Assembly: GCF_900111805.1 (NCBI RefSeq) | Contig: NZ_FOJN01000015.1 | Location: forward strand, 1-64,000 | Direction: 5' to 3' | From: Rhodococcoides kroppenstedtii | GTDB lineage: Bacteria > Actinomycetota > Actinomycetes > Mycobacteriales > Mycobacteriaceae | Length of the DNA: 64,000 nt | Shown: one piece after another, positions 28,113 through 36,935 of the stretch | Numbering within the stretch: the first letter of the stretch is position 1 | Layout: every line of letters starts with the position of its first letter | Position numbers and translations under genes: made by a program | The notes under the pieces: model-generated | What the model saw: only the letters and a program-made list of their open reading frames with translations | Told to the model about the DNA's origin: nothing | Database searches by the model: none

Positions 28113-29114
28113 TCACGGGGTGCTGTCCACCGCCGCGTCGCTTCGGATGTCGATGCGCCATCCGGTGAGCCGCGCGGCAAGTCGGGCGTTCTGGCCCTCC
28201 TTGCCGATGGCCAGGGACAGCTGGTAGTCGGGCACGATCACCCGAGCGGCCCGCGCGGCCTCGTCGACCACGGTGACCGACACGACCTTCGACGGCGACA
28301 GAGCGTTGCCGACGAAGGTCGCCGGATCGTCGTCGTAGTCGATGATGTCGATCTTCTCGCCGGCGAGTTCGCTCATCACGTTGCGCACCCGCTGACCCAT
28401 CGGGCCGATGCAGGCACCCTTCGCGTTGAGGCCCGCGACCGTCGACCGCACCGCGATCTTCGACCGGTGGCCGGACTCCCGCGCGACGGAGACGATCTCG
28501 ACGGACCCGTCGGCGATCTCCGGCACTTCGAGGGCGAACACCTTGCGGACGAGGTTGGGGTGCGTCCGCGACAGCGTCACCTGAGGCCCACGCTGACCAC
28601 GCGCCACGCCCACCACGTAGCACTTGATGCGATCACCGTGCTCGTAGGTCTCCCCCGGCACCTGCTCGGCCGGCGGGATCACCGCGTCGAGACCGCCCGC
28701 GTCGCTGCCCACCCGGACCACGACGGTCCCCCGCGCGTTCAGGCGAGCGTCCGCCTGGACCAGACCGCCGACGATCTCGCCCTCGTGTGTGGAGAACTCA
28801 CCGAAGGACTTCTCGTTCTCGGCGTCGCGCAGCCGCTGCAGGATGACCTGACGAGCAGTGGTCGCCGCGATGCGACCGAACCCCTCCGGCGTGTCGTCGA
28901 CCTCGGCGACGAAGTTGCCGTCCTCGTCGGTCTCGCGGACCATCACCCGCACCTGCCCGGTACGACGGTCGACGTCGATTCGCGCATCGGAGCGGTGCCC
29001 GGCGGTGTGCTTGTACGCGGTCAGCAGAGCGGTCTGCAGCGTCTCGATGACCGCCTCGGTGGTGATGCCCTTGTCCGCCTCGATCGCGCGGAGGGCCGTC
29101 ATGTCGATGTTCAC
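28113..29114 (-). CDS. nusA: Transcription termination/antitermination factor NusA
   Basis: 333 residues, the short actinobacterial form without the C-terminal acidic repeats. GTG start; GTGA overlap with the rimP stop. N-terminal RNAP-binding domain ([26 protein letters not shown]), S1 domain (GEIVGGLVQ onwards), KH1 ([33 protein letters not shown]) and KH2 ([25 protein letters not shown]). Binds RNA polymerase and nascent RNA and modulates pausing and termination. Confidence 0.97.
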   Translation of the reverse strand: MNIDMTALRAIEADKGITTEAVIETLQTALLTAYKHTAGHRSDARIDVDRRTGQVRVMVRETDEDGNFVAEVDDTPEGFGRIAATTARQVILQRLRDAENEKSFGEFSTHEGEIVGGLVQADARLNARGTVVVRVGSDAGGLDAVIPPAEQVPGETYEHGDRIKCYVVGVARGQRGPQVTLSRTHPNLVRKVFALEVPEIADGSVEIVSVARESGHRSKIAVRSTVAGLNAKGACIGPMGQRVRNVMSELAGEKIDIIDYDDDPATFVGNALSPSKVVSVTVVDEAARAARVIVPDYQLSLAIGKEGQNARLAARLTGWRIDIRSDAAVDSTP

Positions 29115-29797
29115 TGGTGTCGGCTTTCACTGGACTGGTCGGTGTCGGTGGCGCTGGCGGTGCCGGGATCGGCGTCCGGATCGGCATCGTCGTCGTGGAC
29201 GTCGAGATCCGTCGGCTCGTCCGGGGGATCGAGCGGGTCGTAGCGGCCGGGGGTGACCCCACCCGCGAGTTCGAGTTCGGCCGGACTCGGCGGGGAGAAC
29301 TCGACCCGCACCACCGCGGAGACGACGTCCGCCGCGCGAACGGTGCGCAGCTGCGGGCCGGACCGCGACTTGATCACCAGGTCGATCTCCCCCGCGTCCG
29401 GGCGGGCCTCTCCGACCCGGCCGTCGACGGTCTCCCCGACGCGCCCGTCGACGGTCTCACCGCCGAGCGTCACGGTGATCGCGCGCCCACGCGCCCGGCG
29501 CCAGTGTCGCGGCTCGGTCAGCGGACGATCGATGCCGGGAGTGGTCACCTCGAGCGTGTAGGGGCTGTCACCGAACTCGGTCGCGGCGTCGAGCACCTCG
29601 GAGATCTGTCGACTGATCGCGGCAAGAACGTCCAGTTCGAACCCGGCGTCGCGGTCCACGACGATCTTCACGACGCTGCGGCTGCCCGCTCGGGAGACCG
29701 TGACGTCCTCGACGTCGAACTCCCCCTCCGCGAACCCGGGGCTCGCGGCGTGCGCGGAGATCAGCTCGATCACCCTGTCTCTGGACGGCACCGGCAT
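29111..29797 (-). CDS. rimP: Ribosome maturation factor RimP
   Basis: 228 residues from ATG 29797, preceded by GAGGAG; the frame extends further only by a run of uncertain residues. The RimP core is seen in [56 protein letters not shown] and the C-terminal SH3-like part. Unusual features: an eight-residue GETVDGRV duplication in the linker (24 bases, near 29420-29466) and a long acidic tail. Starts the rimP-nusA-ylxR-infB unit. Confidence 0.93.
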   Translation of the reverse strand: MPVPSRDRVIELISAHAASPGFAEGEFDVEDVTVSRAGSRSVVKIVVDRDAGFELDVLAAISRQISEVLDAATEFGDSPYTLEVTTPGIDRPLTEPRHWRRARGRAITVTLGGETVDGRVGETVDGRVGEARPDAGEIDLVIKSRSGPQLRTVRAADVVSAVVRVEFSPPSPAELELAGGVTPGRYDPLDPPDEPTDLDVHDDDADPDADPGTASATDTDQSSESRHQ

Positions 29798-29896
29798 CGC
29801 GCGCAGGACTCCTCGTGAAGTTGTGGGGTGTACGCACGGATCGACCTCGACCCGTGTCACGGCAGGTGACCACGATACCGCGTGTCGACGCGGGCG

Positions 29897-29974
29897 ACGG
29901 CACGGTGTGGTCGCCCGCGCCTACGGCACGGTGTGGTCGCCCGCGCCTACGGCACGGTGTGGTCGCCCGCGCCT
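29897..29974. repeat. Three tandem 26-bp repeats in the rimP/lipoprotein divergent spacer
   Basis: Exact copies at 29897-29922, 29923-29948 and 29949-29974, unit ACGGCACGGTGTGGTCGCCC plus GCGCCT, followed by a degenerate fourth start (TGGCACGATGTG) that runs into the lipoprotein start codon at 29983. The 26-base period is not a multiple of three, so a coding role is unlikely. The repeats occupy the space between divergent genes and so could affect both promoters. Confidence 0.9.
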
Positions 29975-29982
29975 CTGGCACG

Positions 29983-30504
29983 ATGTGCGTCGTGCCCCCC
30001 GTCGACCGCACCCTCCGCTCCGGCACCCCGGCCGTCTCGCGCCGCACGGTTCTGCGGGCGTCGGCGACGCTGGGGGGCGCGGCGGTGCTCGCCGGAGTCA
30101 CAGGATGCAGCAGCGCCGACGAGGCATCTCCGACCGAACCCGATCCCCTGCTGGCCGAGGCTCGACGGGCGCGTGCCGACGCAGCCTCCGCGCGGGCCGT
30201 GCTGGCCGATCGTCCGGACCTGGTGGACACCATGACCGTCATCGCGGATCAGCGCACCGCGCACGCCGACGCACTCGACGCGGAGATCGTGCGCGCGACC
30301 CCCGTCACCGCCACCACGACGCCGTCCACCACCGCCCCGGTCCAACCGAGCGACATCCCCACGCTCGCGCAACTGCGCGACGACCTGACGGAGTCCGCCC
30401 AGCGTGCGGCCACCCTGGCACGGTCGACGCAGGGATACCGCGGCGGGCTGCTCGGGTCGATCAGTGCGTCCTGCACTCTCGTCGCGGCAGCGGTCCAGGC
30501 ATGA
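29983..30504 (+). CDS. Putative Tat-exported lipoprotein, unknown function
   Basis: 173 residues from ATG 29983 (GTG 29992 also possible). SRRTVLRASATLGGAAVLAGVTGC is a twin-arginine signal followed by a lipobox-like LAGVTGC, so the mature protein should be anchored by a lipidated Cys outside the membrane. The rest is Ala-rich and helical with a Thr/Pro-rich linker (TPVTATTTPSTTAP). Followed 28 bases later by the DUF4439 gene; the pair matches Rv2843-Rv2844 by position (from memory). No known domain seen. Confidence 0.8.
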   Translation: MCVVPPVDRTLRSGTPAVSRRTVLRASATLGGAAVLAGVTGCSSADEASPTEPDPLLAEARRARADAASARAVLADRPDLVDTMTVIADQRTAHADALDAEIVRATPVTATTTPSTTAPVQPSDIPTLAQLRDDLTESAQRAATLARSTQGYRGGLLGSISASCTLVAAAVQA

Positions 30505-30532
30505 CCGGCGGTGACCGGCGAAAGGCGACCTC

Positions 30533-30976
30533 GTGACCGACCTCGGACCCGAACAGCAGGCCCTCGTGGATGCTCTGGCCGCGGAACACGCGGCTGTCTT
30601 CGCCTATGGCGTGGTAGCGGCGTTCTCCAACCCCACCCGCGACCCGCTCGTCGCGCAGTACGCCGCCGACCACCGCGCTCGCCGGGACGCGACGATCGAC
30701 GCACTGACCGCCGCCGACGTCGACGCGCCGCCCGCCGCGGCCGGCTACACGGTGCCGTTCCCGGTCACCGACGCCGTCGCCGCAGCGCGCCTGGCGCAAC
30801 AGGTCGAGGAGGACACCGCCGTCGCGTGGCGGTCGGTCATCGAACGGGCGCGGTCGGCACCGACGCGGGAAGCCGCCGTCGTCGCCCTCACCGATGCCGC
30901 ACGCCGGGCCGCGTCGTGGCGGGCCATTCTCGGCATCTTCCCGTCGACGGTCGCGTTCCCCGGCACACCCGCCTGA
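30533..30976 (+). CDS. DUF4439 ferritin-like protein
   Basis: 147 residues, helical. The pattern EQQALVDALAAEHAAVFAYGVV, AQYAADHRARRDATIDALTA and the later EEDTAVAWRSVIERA gives Glu/His residues spaced as in ferritin-like four-helix bundles, typical of the DUF4439 family. It could bind metal; no activity known. Probably cotranscribed with the upstream lipoprotein. Its stop is 3 bases from the convergent methyltransferase-like gene. Confidence 0.82.
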   Translation: MTDLGPEQQALVDALAAEHAAVFAYGVVAAFSNPTRDPLVAQYAADHRARRDATIDALTAADVDAPPAAAGYTVPFPVTDAVAAARLAQQVEEDTAVAWRSVIERARSAPTREAAVVALTDAARRAASWRAILGIFPSTVAFPGTPA

Positions 30977-30979
30977 CGC

Positions 30980-31594
30980 TCAGTCGGTGATGACGGCGAG
31001 CAGCAGCCCGTCGCGTCCGTGCACCCCGACCGTCTGGACCGCCGTGCCGTCCAGTCGCGGGTGTGCCGCCACCAGATTCAGCATGGCGCGCAGCGTGTCA
31101 CCCGCCGGCCCGTCCGTGTCGACGGCGCCGTCGCCGACCACACCGTCCGCGATGAGAACGGTGCCGGGACGGCCGAGCACCAGGGCCCACTCCACGTACT
31201 GAGCGCCCGCGTCGACGGGCCCGTCGCGGGCGATACGACGGAGGTGGAGGTCGATCACGCCGAACAGCGAGTCGTCGTCCGCGCGAATACGGGCGAGCGT
31301 GGTCAGCGGCTCACCGACCATGAGGTCGACCCGCGCCGCCAGCTCCTCGTCGAGCGACGAGCGCACCGTGTCCGCGGCCGCCTCGGTGGCCACCAGGGTG
31401 ACCACTCGCCCCCGTGGCCCGACGGCGCGGACGGCGTGCGCGGTGGACTCGCCGTCCACCGGATCGACGATGAGGACACGCTTGGCGCCGACGGTGCGGG
31501 CCATGACCGAGGCCAGCTTGTCACCCGCGGACCGCTCGTCGAACGTGCCGGCCAGCCTGGTCTCGGTGGCCGAGATGGGCCCCGGCGTCGTCAC
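30980..31594 (-). CDS. SAM-dependent methyltransferase-like protein
   Basis: 204 residues. SGDKLASVM-like helix, then [16 protein letters not shown], where the Rossmann-type glycine loop would be but with few glycines, and [18 protein letters not shown] resembling the acidic second strand. The layout is that of class I O-methyltransferases (catechol type), but motif I (GxGxG) is not preserved. GTG start overlaps the proS stop as GTGA. Enzymatic activity is uncertain. Confidence 0.6.
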   Translation of the reverse strand: MTTPGPISATETRLAGTFDERSAGDKLASVMARTVGAKRVLIVDPVDGESTAHAVRAVGPRGRVVTLVATEAAADTVRSSLDEELAARVDLMVGEPLTTLARIRADDDSLFGVIDLHLRRIARDGPVDAGAQYVEWALVLGRPGTVLIADGVVGDGAVDTDGPAGDTLRAMLNLVAAHPRLDGTAVQTVGVHGRDGLLLAVITD

Positions 31595-33348
31595 CGGCTG
31601 CCGCGCCCGGTCGCGGTGAGGATCTCGCTCACGGCGTCGTCGGCCGCGATCTCGCGCGTGGACCCGTCGAATCGGTTCTTGATCTCCACGGTGCCGTCCG
31701 CCCAGCCGCGGCCGACCACGAGGGTGAGCGGTACGCCGATCAGCTCGGAGTCCTTGAACTTGACGCCCGGCGACACCTTCGGCCGGTCGTCGAGCAGCAC
31801 GTCGAGTCCACGCGCGTCGAGGTCGGCGGCGAGCGACTCGGCGCCGGCGCGCGCACCCTCGTCCTTGTTGGCGATGACGACGTGGACGTCCGCGGGGCTC
31901 ACCGACGCGGGCCAGCGCAGCCCCTTGTCGTCGTGCATCTGCTCGGCGATCACCGCGACCAGGCGGGAGACGCCGACGCCGTAGGAACCCTGGATCATGC
32001 GGACCGGCTTGCCGTTCTCCCCCAGGACGTCGACGGCGAAGGCGTCGGTGTACTTGGTGCCGAGCTGGAAGATGTGGCCGATCTCGATGCCGCGGGCGGA
32101 GACCAGAGTGCCGCGGCCGTCGGGAGCGAGGTCGCCGTCGCGAACCTCGGCGGCCTCGATGGTGCCGTCGGGGGTGAAGTCGCGACCGACCACCAGGTCG
32201 ATCACGTGCTTGCCCTGCTCGTCCGCGCCGGTGATCCAGGCGGTACCGGGCACGACCCGGGGGTCGACGAGGTACCGAACACCGTTGGCCAGCAGTGCCT
32301 TCGGGCCGATGTACCCACGCACCAGGAAGGGATTCGCGGCGAAATCGGCGTCCCCCAACAGCTCGAACTCCGCCGGCGCCAACGACGCCTCGAGGCGCTT
32401 GGCATCCACCTCGCGGTCACCGGGCACGCCGATGGCCAGCAGTTCCCACTCGCCGCCGGGGACACGGGTCTTCACCAGCACGTTCTTCAGGGTGTCCGCC
32501 GCGGTGACCGTCCGACCGAGGTCGGCCCCGTTGGCCCAGTCGACCAGGGTCGCGATGGTCGGGGTGGATCCCGTCTCGTGCACCACGGCCGCGGGGAGAC
32601 CGTCGATCGGCCGCGACGGCGGCGCCGGAGTGACGACGGCCTCGACGTTGGCGGCGTACCCGCTCTCCGGGCTGCGGACGAACGTGTCCTCGCCGATCTC
32701 GGACTCGGCCAGGAACTCCTCGGACGCGCTGCCGCCCATCGCGCCGGACGTCGCGGCGACGACGACGTACGAGATGCCCAGCCGGTCGAAGATGCGCTGG
32801 TAGGCCTCACGGTGCGCGTGGTACGACGCCTTGGCGCCGGCCTCGTCGAGATCGAACGAGTACGAATCCTTCATGACGAACTCGCGGCCGCGCAGGATCC
32901 CCGCGCGCGGACGTTCCTCGTCGCGATATTTTGTCTGGATCTGATAGAGCGTGACCGGGAGATCCTTGTAGGACGAGTACTCGCCCTTGACCGTCAGCGC
33001 GAACAGTTCCTCGTGGGTCGGACCGAGGAGCATGTCGGCGCCCTTGCGGTCCTTCAGCCGGAACAGCCCGTCCCCGTACTCGGTCCAGCGGCCCGTCACC
33101 TCGTAGGGCTCGCGCGGCAGCAGCGCCGGCAGCGAGATCTCCTGCGCACCGATGGCGTTCATCTCCTCGCGCACAACCTGCTCCACCCGGCGCAGCACGG
33201 TCAGGCCGAGCGGCAGCCACGAGTAGACACCCGGGGCGACGCGGCGGACGTAACCGGCGCGCACGAGCAGCTTGTGGCTGGGCACCTCGGCGTCGGCCGG
33301 ATCGTCGCGGAGGGTGCGCAGGAACAGGTGGGACAGGCGGGTGATCAC
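31591..33348 (-). CDS. proS: Proline-tRNA ligase (bacterial type with editing domain)
   Basis: 585 residues from GTG 33348 ([36 protein letters not shown]), the family N-terminus; the longer frame is Arg/Ser-rich shadow. Class II synthetase motifs: [24 protein letters not shown] (motif 1), [28 protein letters not shown] (motif 2) and [11 protein letters not shown] (motif 3). The INS editing domain lies between motifs 2 and 3 (around [20 protein letters not shown]). Charges tRNA-Pro in the cytoplasm. Confidence 0.96.
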   Translation of the reverse strand: MITRLSHLFLRTLRDDPADAEVPSHKLLVRAGYVRRVAPGVYSWLPLGLTVLRRVEQVVREEMNAIGAQEISLPALLPREPYEVTGRWTEYGDGLFRLKDRKGADMLLGPTHEELFALTVKGEYSSYKDLPVTLYQIQTKYRDEERPRAGILRGREFVMKDSYSFDLDEAGAKASYHAHREAYQRIFDRLGISYVVVAATSGAMGGSASEEFLAESEIGEDTFVRSPESGYAANVEAVVTPAPPSRPIDGLPAAVVHETGSTPTIATLVDWANGADLGRTVTAADTLKNVLVKTRVPGGEWELLAIGVPGDREVDAKRLEASLAPAEFELLGDADFAANPFLVRGYIGPKALLANGVRYLVDPRVVPGTAWITGADEQGKHVIDLVVGRDFTPDGTIEAAEVRDGDLAPDGRGTLVSARGIEIGHIFQLGTKYTDAFAVDVLGENGKPVRMIQGSYGVGVSRLVAVIAEQMHDDKGLRWPASVSPADVHVVIANKDEGARAGAESLAADLDARGLDVLLDDRPKVSPGVKFKDSELIGVPLTLVVGRGWADGTVEIKNRFDGSTREIAADDAVSEILTATGRGSR

Positions 33349-33389
33349 AGCCGACGAGCCTAGTGGGTGAGGGCGTGTTTCCCTCTCGG

Positions 33390-33406
33390 TAGGGTTGCCG
33401 ACCGTG
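33390..33406 (+). promoter_or_regulatory. -10 element and probable leaderless start of yaaA
   Basis: TAGGGT (33390-33395) matches TANNNT and is followed by 8 bases before GTG 33404. That places the likely transcription start at the initiation codon. No good -35 hexamer is apparent. Confidence 0.4.
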
Positions 33407-34141
33407 CTGATCCTGCTGCCCCCGTCCGAGACGAAGTCCGACGGCGGCACCGGTGGCCCCCTCGACCTCGACTCCCTCGCGCTGCCCGAGCTGACGCCTG
33501 CCCGCGAGACCGTGGTCGACGCCGTCGTCGCTCTCGCCGACGATCCCGACGCCCCGCGCATTCTCGGACTCGGCGCCACAAAGGGCGCGGACGCCGTCCG
33601 CAACGGCGACCTCCGCACCGGACCGACGGCACCGGCACTCGAGCGTTACACCGGCGTGCTGTACGACGCGTTCGACGCGCCGTCACTCACCCGGGCCGGC
33701 CGGGCCCGCGCGGCCGAGCGCCTCTGGATCGGGTCCGCGCTCTTCGGCGCCGTCCGCGCGACCGACCTCGTGCCCTGGTACCGACTGTCCGGCGGCACCA
33801 CCCTGCCGGGCCTCGGGACGCTCCGCTCGCACTGGAAGCCGCACCTCGGCGACGCGCTCGCCGCCGCCGCGCAGGGGGTGGTCGTCGACCTGCGGTCCGG
33901 CGCCTACCAGGACCTCGGGCCCGTGCCCCGAGCCGTGACCGCCACCGTGGTCACCGAGAAGCCCGACGGCACCCGCGCCGTGGTCAGCCACTTCAACAAG
34001 CACCACAAGGGCCTGCTCGCCCGCGCACTCACCACCACGCGCGCCGAGCCGAGCGACGTGCGCGGACTCGCTCGCGTCGCCCGCGCCGCCGGGCTGCGGG
34101 TGGAGGTCACCTCCCCGACACTGTTGACGGTGGTGACCTGA
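33404..34141 (+). CDS. yaaA: YaaA/DUF328-family peroxide-stress protein
   Basis: 245 residues from GTG 33404 ([11 protein letters not shown]); a TTG at 33395 would add three residues. LLPPSETK near the start, [39 protein letters not shown] and [15 protein letters not shown] are the YaaA signatures. In E. coli YaaA lowers free iron during hydrogen peroxide stress and binds DNA. Convergent with efpA (1 base between stops). Confidence 0.88.
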   Translation: MLILLPPSETKSDGGTGGPLDLDSLALPELTPARETVVDAVVALADDPDAPRILGLGATKGADAVRNGDLRTGPTAPALERYTGVLYDAFDAPSLTRAGRARAAERLWIGSALFGAVRATDLVPWYRLSGGTTLPGLGTLRSHWKPHLGDALAAAAQGVVVDLRSGAYQDLGPVPRAVTATVVTEKPDGTRAVVSHFNKHHKGLLARALTTTRAEPSDVRGLARVARAAGLRVEVTSPTLLTVVT

Positions 34142-34142
34142 T

Positions 34143-35627
34143 TCAGCCGCGAGCGGCTTCCTGGGCCGCCTTGGCGGACGCCACGTCCGCCGCGCTGTAG
34201 CGAATGAACAGGGCCGACACGGCCGCGACGGTCGCCAATCCGGCGCAACCGAGGAGCCCGAAGGTGTACCCCTCGCCCAGCACCCGCACCTGCTCCTCCG
34301 TCATGGACACCGCCGACCCCGTAACCCCGCCGAGGGACATCGTCTTCGCCGCCGCCATCGCGCTGACCACCGCCAGACCCAGCGGTCCACCGAGGTTCTG
34401 GGCCACCAGCGAGATCGCCGTCAGCGGTCCGATGTTCTCTGCGCGCACCTGAGCGATCGCGCAGAGCGGCAGCGCGATGACCGCGAGGCCGACGCCGAAC
34501 CCGATGCCGCCGATCGGCAGGAAGAGATCGGACCAGTACGACGCGTCGACGTCGATGCGGGACGCGAAGATGAGGTATCCGACGGTGAGAACCGCACCGG
34601 TGAACACGATCCACCGCGGCGCGACGCGCGGCGCGAGCCACGAGGAGGTGACCGCGGCCAGGGCCATCCCGCCGCCGAACGGGATGAACGAGATGCCCGC
34701 GTGCAGCGGGCTGTAGCCGAGGACGTCCTGGACGAACACCGCCACGATCACGGTCATCGCGAACAGGGCGCCGCCGGAGAAGAAGATGGCCGCGAACGTC
34801 GCGACCCGGTCGCGGTCACGGAACAGCTCGAACGGCAGCAGGGGGTTGCTCGCGCGGCGCTCCACCACGAGGAACGCGCCGAGCAGCGCCAGTCCGATCA
34901 GAACGGATGCCACGGTGACGGCGTCGGTCCACCCCCGCTCTGGCCCCTCGACGATGCCGAACACCACGGCCGTCGAACCCAACGTCGCCAGGACCGCCCC
35001 CGGGACGTCCAGCGCGGTGCGCTCGGCCGCCGTCTCCACGAGTGCGCGGGCACCGACCACGAGGATGGCCAGACCGATCGGCACGTTGATGAGGAAGATC
35101 CAGCGCCAGGACACCTCGGTGAGCGCACCGCCGATGATGAGCCCCGAGAACGACCCCACCCCGGTCATGGCCGCGTAGATCGCGATCGCCTGGTTGCGCA
35201 CCGGACCGGGCGCGAACGTCGTCGCCACCAGGGCGAACGCCGTGGGTGACGCGACGGCTGCACCGGCGCCCTGCACGATGCGCGCACCGACCAGCATGGC
35301 CTCGTTCTGGGCCAGGCCGCACACGGCGGAGGCCAGGGTGAACAGCGCGACGCCCGTGAGGAACATGCGCTTGCGGCCGAAGGAGTCACCCATCCGCCCA
35401 CCGAGCAGCATGAGGCCACCGAAGGCCAGGACGTACGAGGACACCACCCAGTTGCGTCCGGCGTCCGAGAGGTTCAACTCCGCCTGCAGTGGAGCGAGGG
35501 CCAGATTGATGACGGTGCCGTCCAACACGGCCATCAACTGCATGCCGCCGAGGGCGACGATGGCCGGTCCGAACGCGCGGGTCGTCACCGGATACCCGAT
35601 CGGCGCGACGTGTTGGGAGGCGGACAT
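34143..35627 (-). CDS. efpA: MFS drug exporter, EfpA-like (DHA2 family)
   Basis: 494 residues with 14 predicted membrane segments. Motifs: MAVLDGTVINLALAPLQAEL (motif D1 area), LLGGRMGDSFGRKRMFL (motif A), GARIVQGAGAAVASPTAFALV (motif C-like). The sequence and its place between proS/yaaA and cobA match mycobacterial EfpA (Rv2846c, from memory), a multidrug/lipid exporter. The N-terminal cytoplasmic tail is shorter than in M. tuberculosis EfpA. A likely proton-driven pump in the inner membrane. Confidence 0.88.
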   Translation of the reverse strand: MSASQHVAPIGYPVTTRAFGPAIVALGGMQLMAVLDGTVINLALAPLQAELNLSDAGRNWVVSSYVLAFGGLMLLGGRMGDSFGRKRMFLTGVALFTLASAVCGLAQNEAMLVGARIVQGAGAAVASPTAFALVATTFAPGPVRNQAIAIYAAMTGVGSFSGLIIGGALTEVSWRWIFLINVPIGLAILVVGARALVETAAERTALDVPGAVLATLGSTAVVFGIVEGPERGWTDAVTVASVLIGLALLGAFLVVERRASNPLLPFELFRDRDRVATFAAIFFSGGALFAMTVIVAVFVQDVLGYSPLHAGISFIPFGGGMALAAVTSSWLAPRVAPRWIVFTGAVLTVGYLIFASRIDVDASYWSDLFLPIGGIGFGVGLAVIALPLCAIAQVRAENIGPLTAISLVAQNLGGPLGLAVVSAMAAAKTMSLGGVTGSAVSMTEEQVRVLGEGYTFGLLGCAGLATVAAVSALFIRYSAADVASAKAAQEAARG

Positions 35628-35638
35628 GGAGCGCCACT

Positions 35639-36874
35639 CTACTGCCCGGGAACGAGATCCCCGATCCGCGCCGGAAAACCCGCAACGGGCCCGACGACGA
35701 TGATCGCCGGCGGTCGGACGTTCTCCTCGCGGACCCGGTCCGCGACGGTCTCGAGGTCGGCGTGGACGACGCGCTGCGACCGCGTCGTCCCCTCCTGGAT
35801 CGCGACGACCGGGGTGTCGGCGGGCCGACCGTGCGCGATCAGCACCTCGGCGAACGAGTCGATCCGCTCGACGGCCATGAGCAGTACGAGGGTCCCGCGC
35901 AGGCGAGCGAGCGAGGGCCAGTCGATCAACGACTCGGGATGGTCGGGCCGCAGGTGCCCGCTGACGACGACGAATTCGTGCGTGACGCCCCGGTGGGTCA
36001 CCGGCACCCCCGCGGCCGACGGGACCGAGATCGCACTGGTGATGCCGGGGACGACGGTGACGGGCACACCCGCCGCCGTGCAGGCCTCGAGCTCCTCGTA
36101 GCCGCGTCCGAACACGTAGGGATCGCCGCCCTTGAGCCGCACGACGAACTTGCCGGCCTTGCCGTGGGTGATCAGGGCGTCGTTGATGGCCTCCTGCGCC
36201 ATGAAGCGCCCGTACGGGATCTTCGAGGCGTCGATCACCTGCACGTGGGGGCCGAGTTCGGCCAGCAGCTCGGGCGGAGCGAGCCGGTCCGCGACCACGA
36301 CGTCGGCGCGGGCCAGCAGCCGTCGACCGCGCACGGTGATGAGATCCGGATCGCCCGGGCCGCCGCCGACGAGTGCGACGCCGGCCACCTCGGGCTCCGC
36401 CGCGTCCGCGATTGCGCCCGACTGCAGTCCGTCGAGCACCGCGTTGCGGACCGCGGCGGACCGACGATGCTCGCCGCCGGCGAGGACTCCCACGGTGAGA
36501 CCGTCGTACTCCGCGCTGGCGGGCGTGACGGCGGTGCCGTCGCGGGCGACGTCGGCCCGCACGCAGAAGATTCGATCCCGCTCGGCCTCCGCCACGATCG
36601 CGGCGTTGGTGTCGGCCTCGTCCGTGCAGGCGATGGCGTACCAGGCACCGGCGAGGTCGCCGTCGCGGTAGTCACGCACCTCGAGCTCGATCTGCCCGAA
36701 ATCGGCGAGGGCATCGACGGCCGGTGTCGCCTCCCGCGCGATCACGGTCACCTTCGCGCCGCACGAGATCAGCAACGGCAGTCGGCGCTGCGCGACACTG
36801 CCGCCGCCGACGACCACGACGCGGCGACCGGCCAGGTTCAGCCCCACCAAGTAGGGGGAATCGGTCGCATCCAC
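35639..36874 (-). CDS. cobA: Uroporphyrinogen-III C-methyltransferase fused to siroheme synthase N-domain
   Basis: 411 residues. N-terminal precorrin-2 dehydrogenase/ferrochelatase-like domain: RRVVVVGGGSVAQRRLPLLISCGAKVTVIA. C-terminal SUMT domain from about residue 165: ALVGGGPGDPDLITVRGRRLL, ADVVVADRL, VRLKGGDPYVFGRG, and GVPVTVVPGITSAISVPSAAGVPVTHR. It methylates uroporphyrinogen III at C-2 and C-7 and could oxidise precorrin-2, feeding siroheme and cobalamin. Corresponds to mycobacterial CysG (Rv2847c) by position. Upstream of it lies the PhoD-like gene. Confidence 0.94.
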   Translation of the reverse strand: MDATDSPYLVGLNLAGRRVVVVGGGSVAQRRLPLLISCGAKVTVIAREATPAVDALADFGQIELEVRDYRDGDLAGAWYAIACTDEADTNAAIVAEAERDRIFCVRADVARDGTAVTPASAEYDGLTVGVLAGGEHRRSAAVRNAVLDGLQSGAIADAAEPEVAGVALVGGGPGDPDLITVRGRRLLARADVVVADRLAPPELLAELGPHVQVIDASKIPYGRFMAQEAINDALITHGKAGKFVVRLKGGDPYVFGRGYEELEACTAAGVPVTVVPGITSAISVPSAAGVPVTHRGVTHEFVVVSGHLRPDHPESLIDWPSLARLRGTLVLLMAVERIDSFAEVLIAHGRPADTPVVAIQEGTTRSQRVVHADLETVADRVREENVRPPAIIVVGPVAGFPARIGDLVPGQ

Positions 36875-36935
36875 GTCGCGGAACCCTACTGCAGCACCGC
36901 GTGACCGGCCGGGCGACCGGGGACCCGGGACGGGC

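Noticed and set aside
29897-29974. CRISPR array or coding repeat
   Set aside because: No unique spacers; 26-base units break the reading frame.
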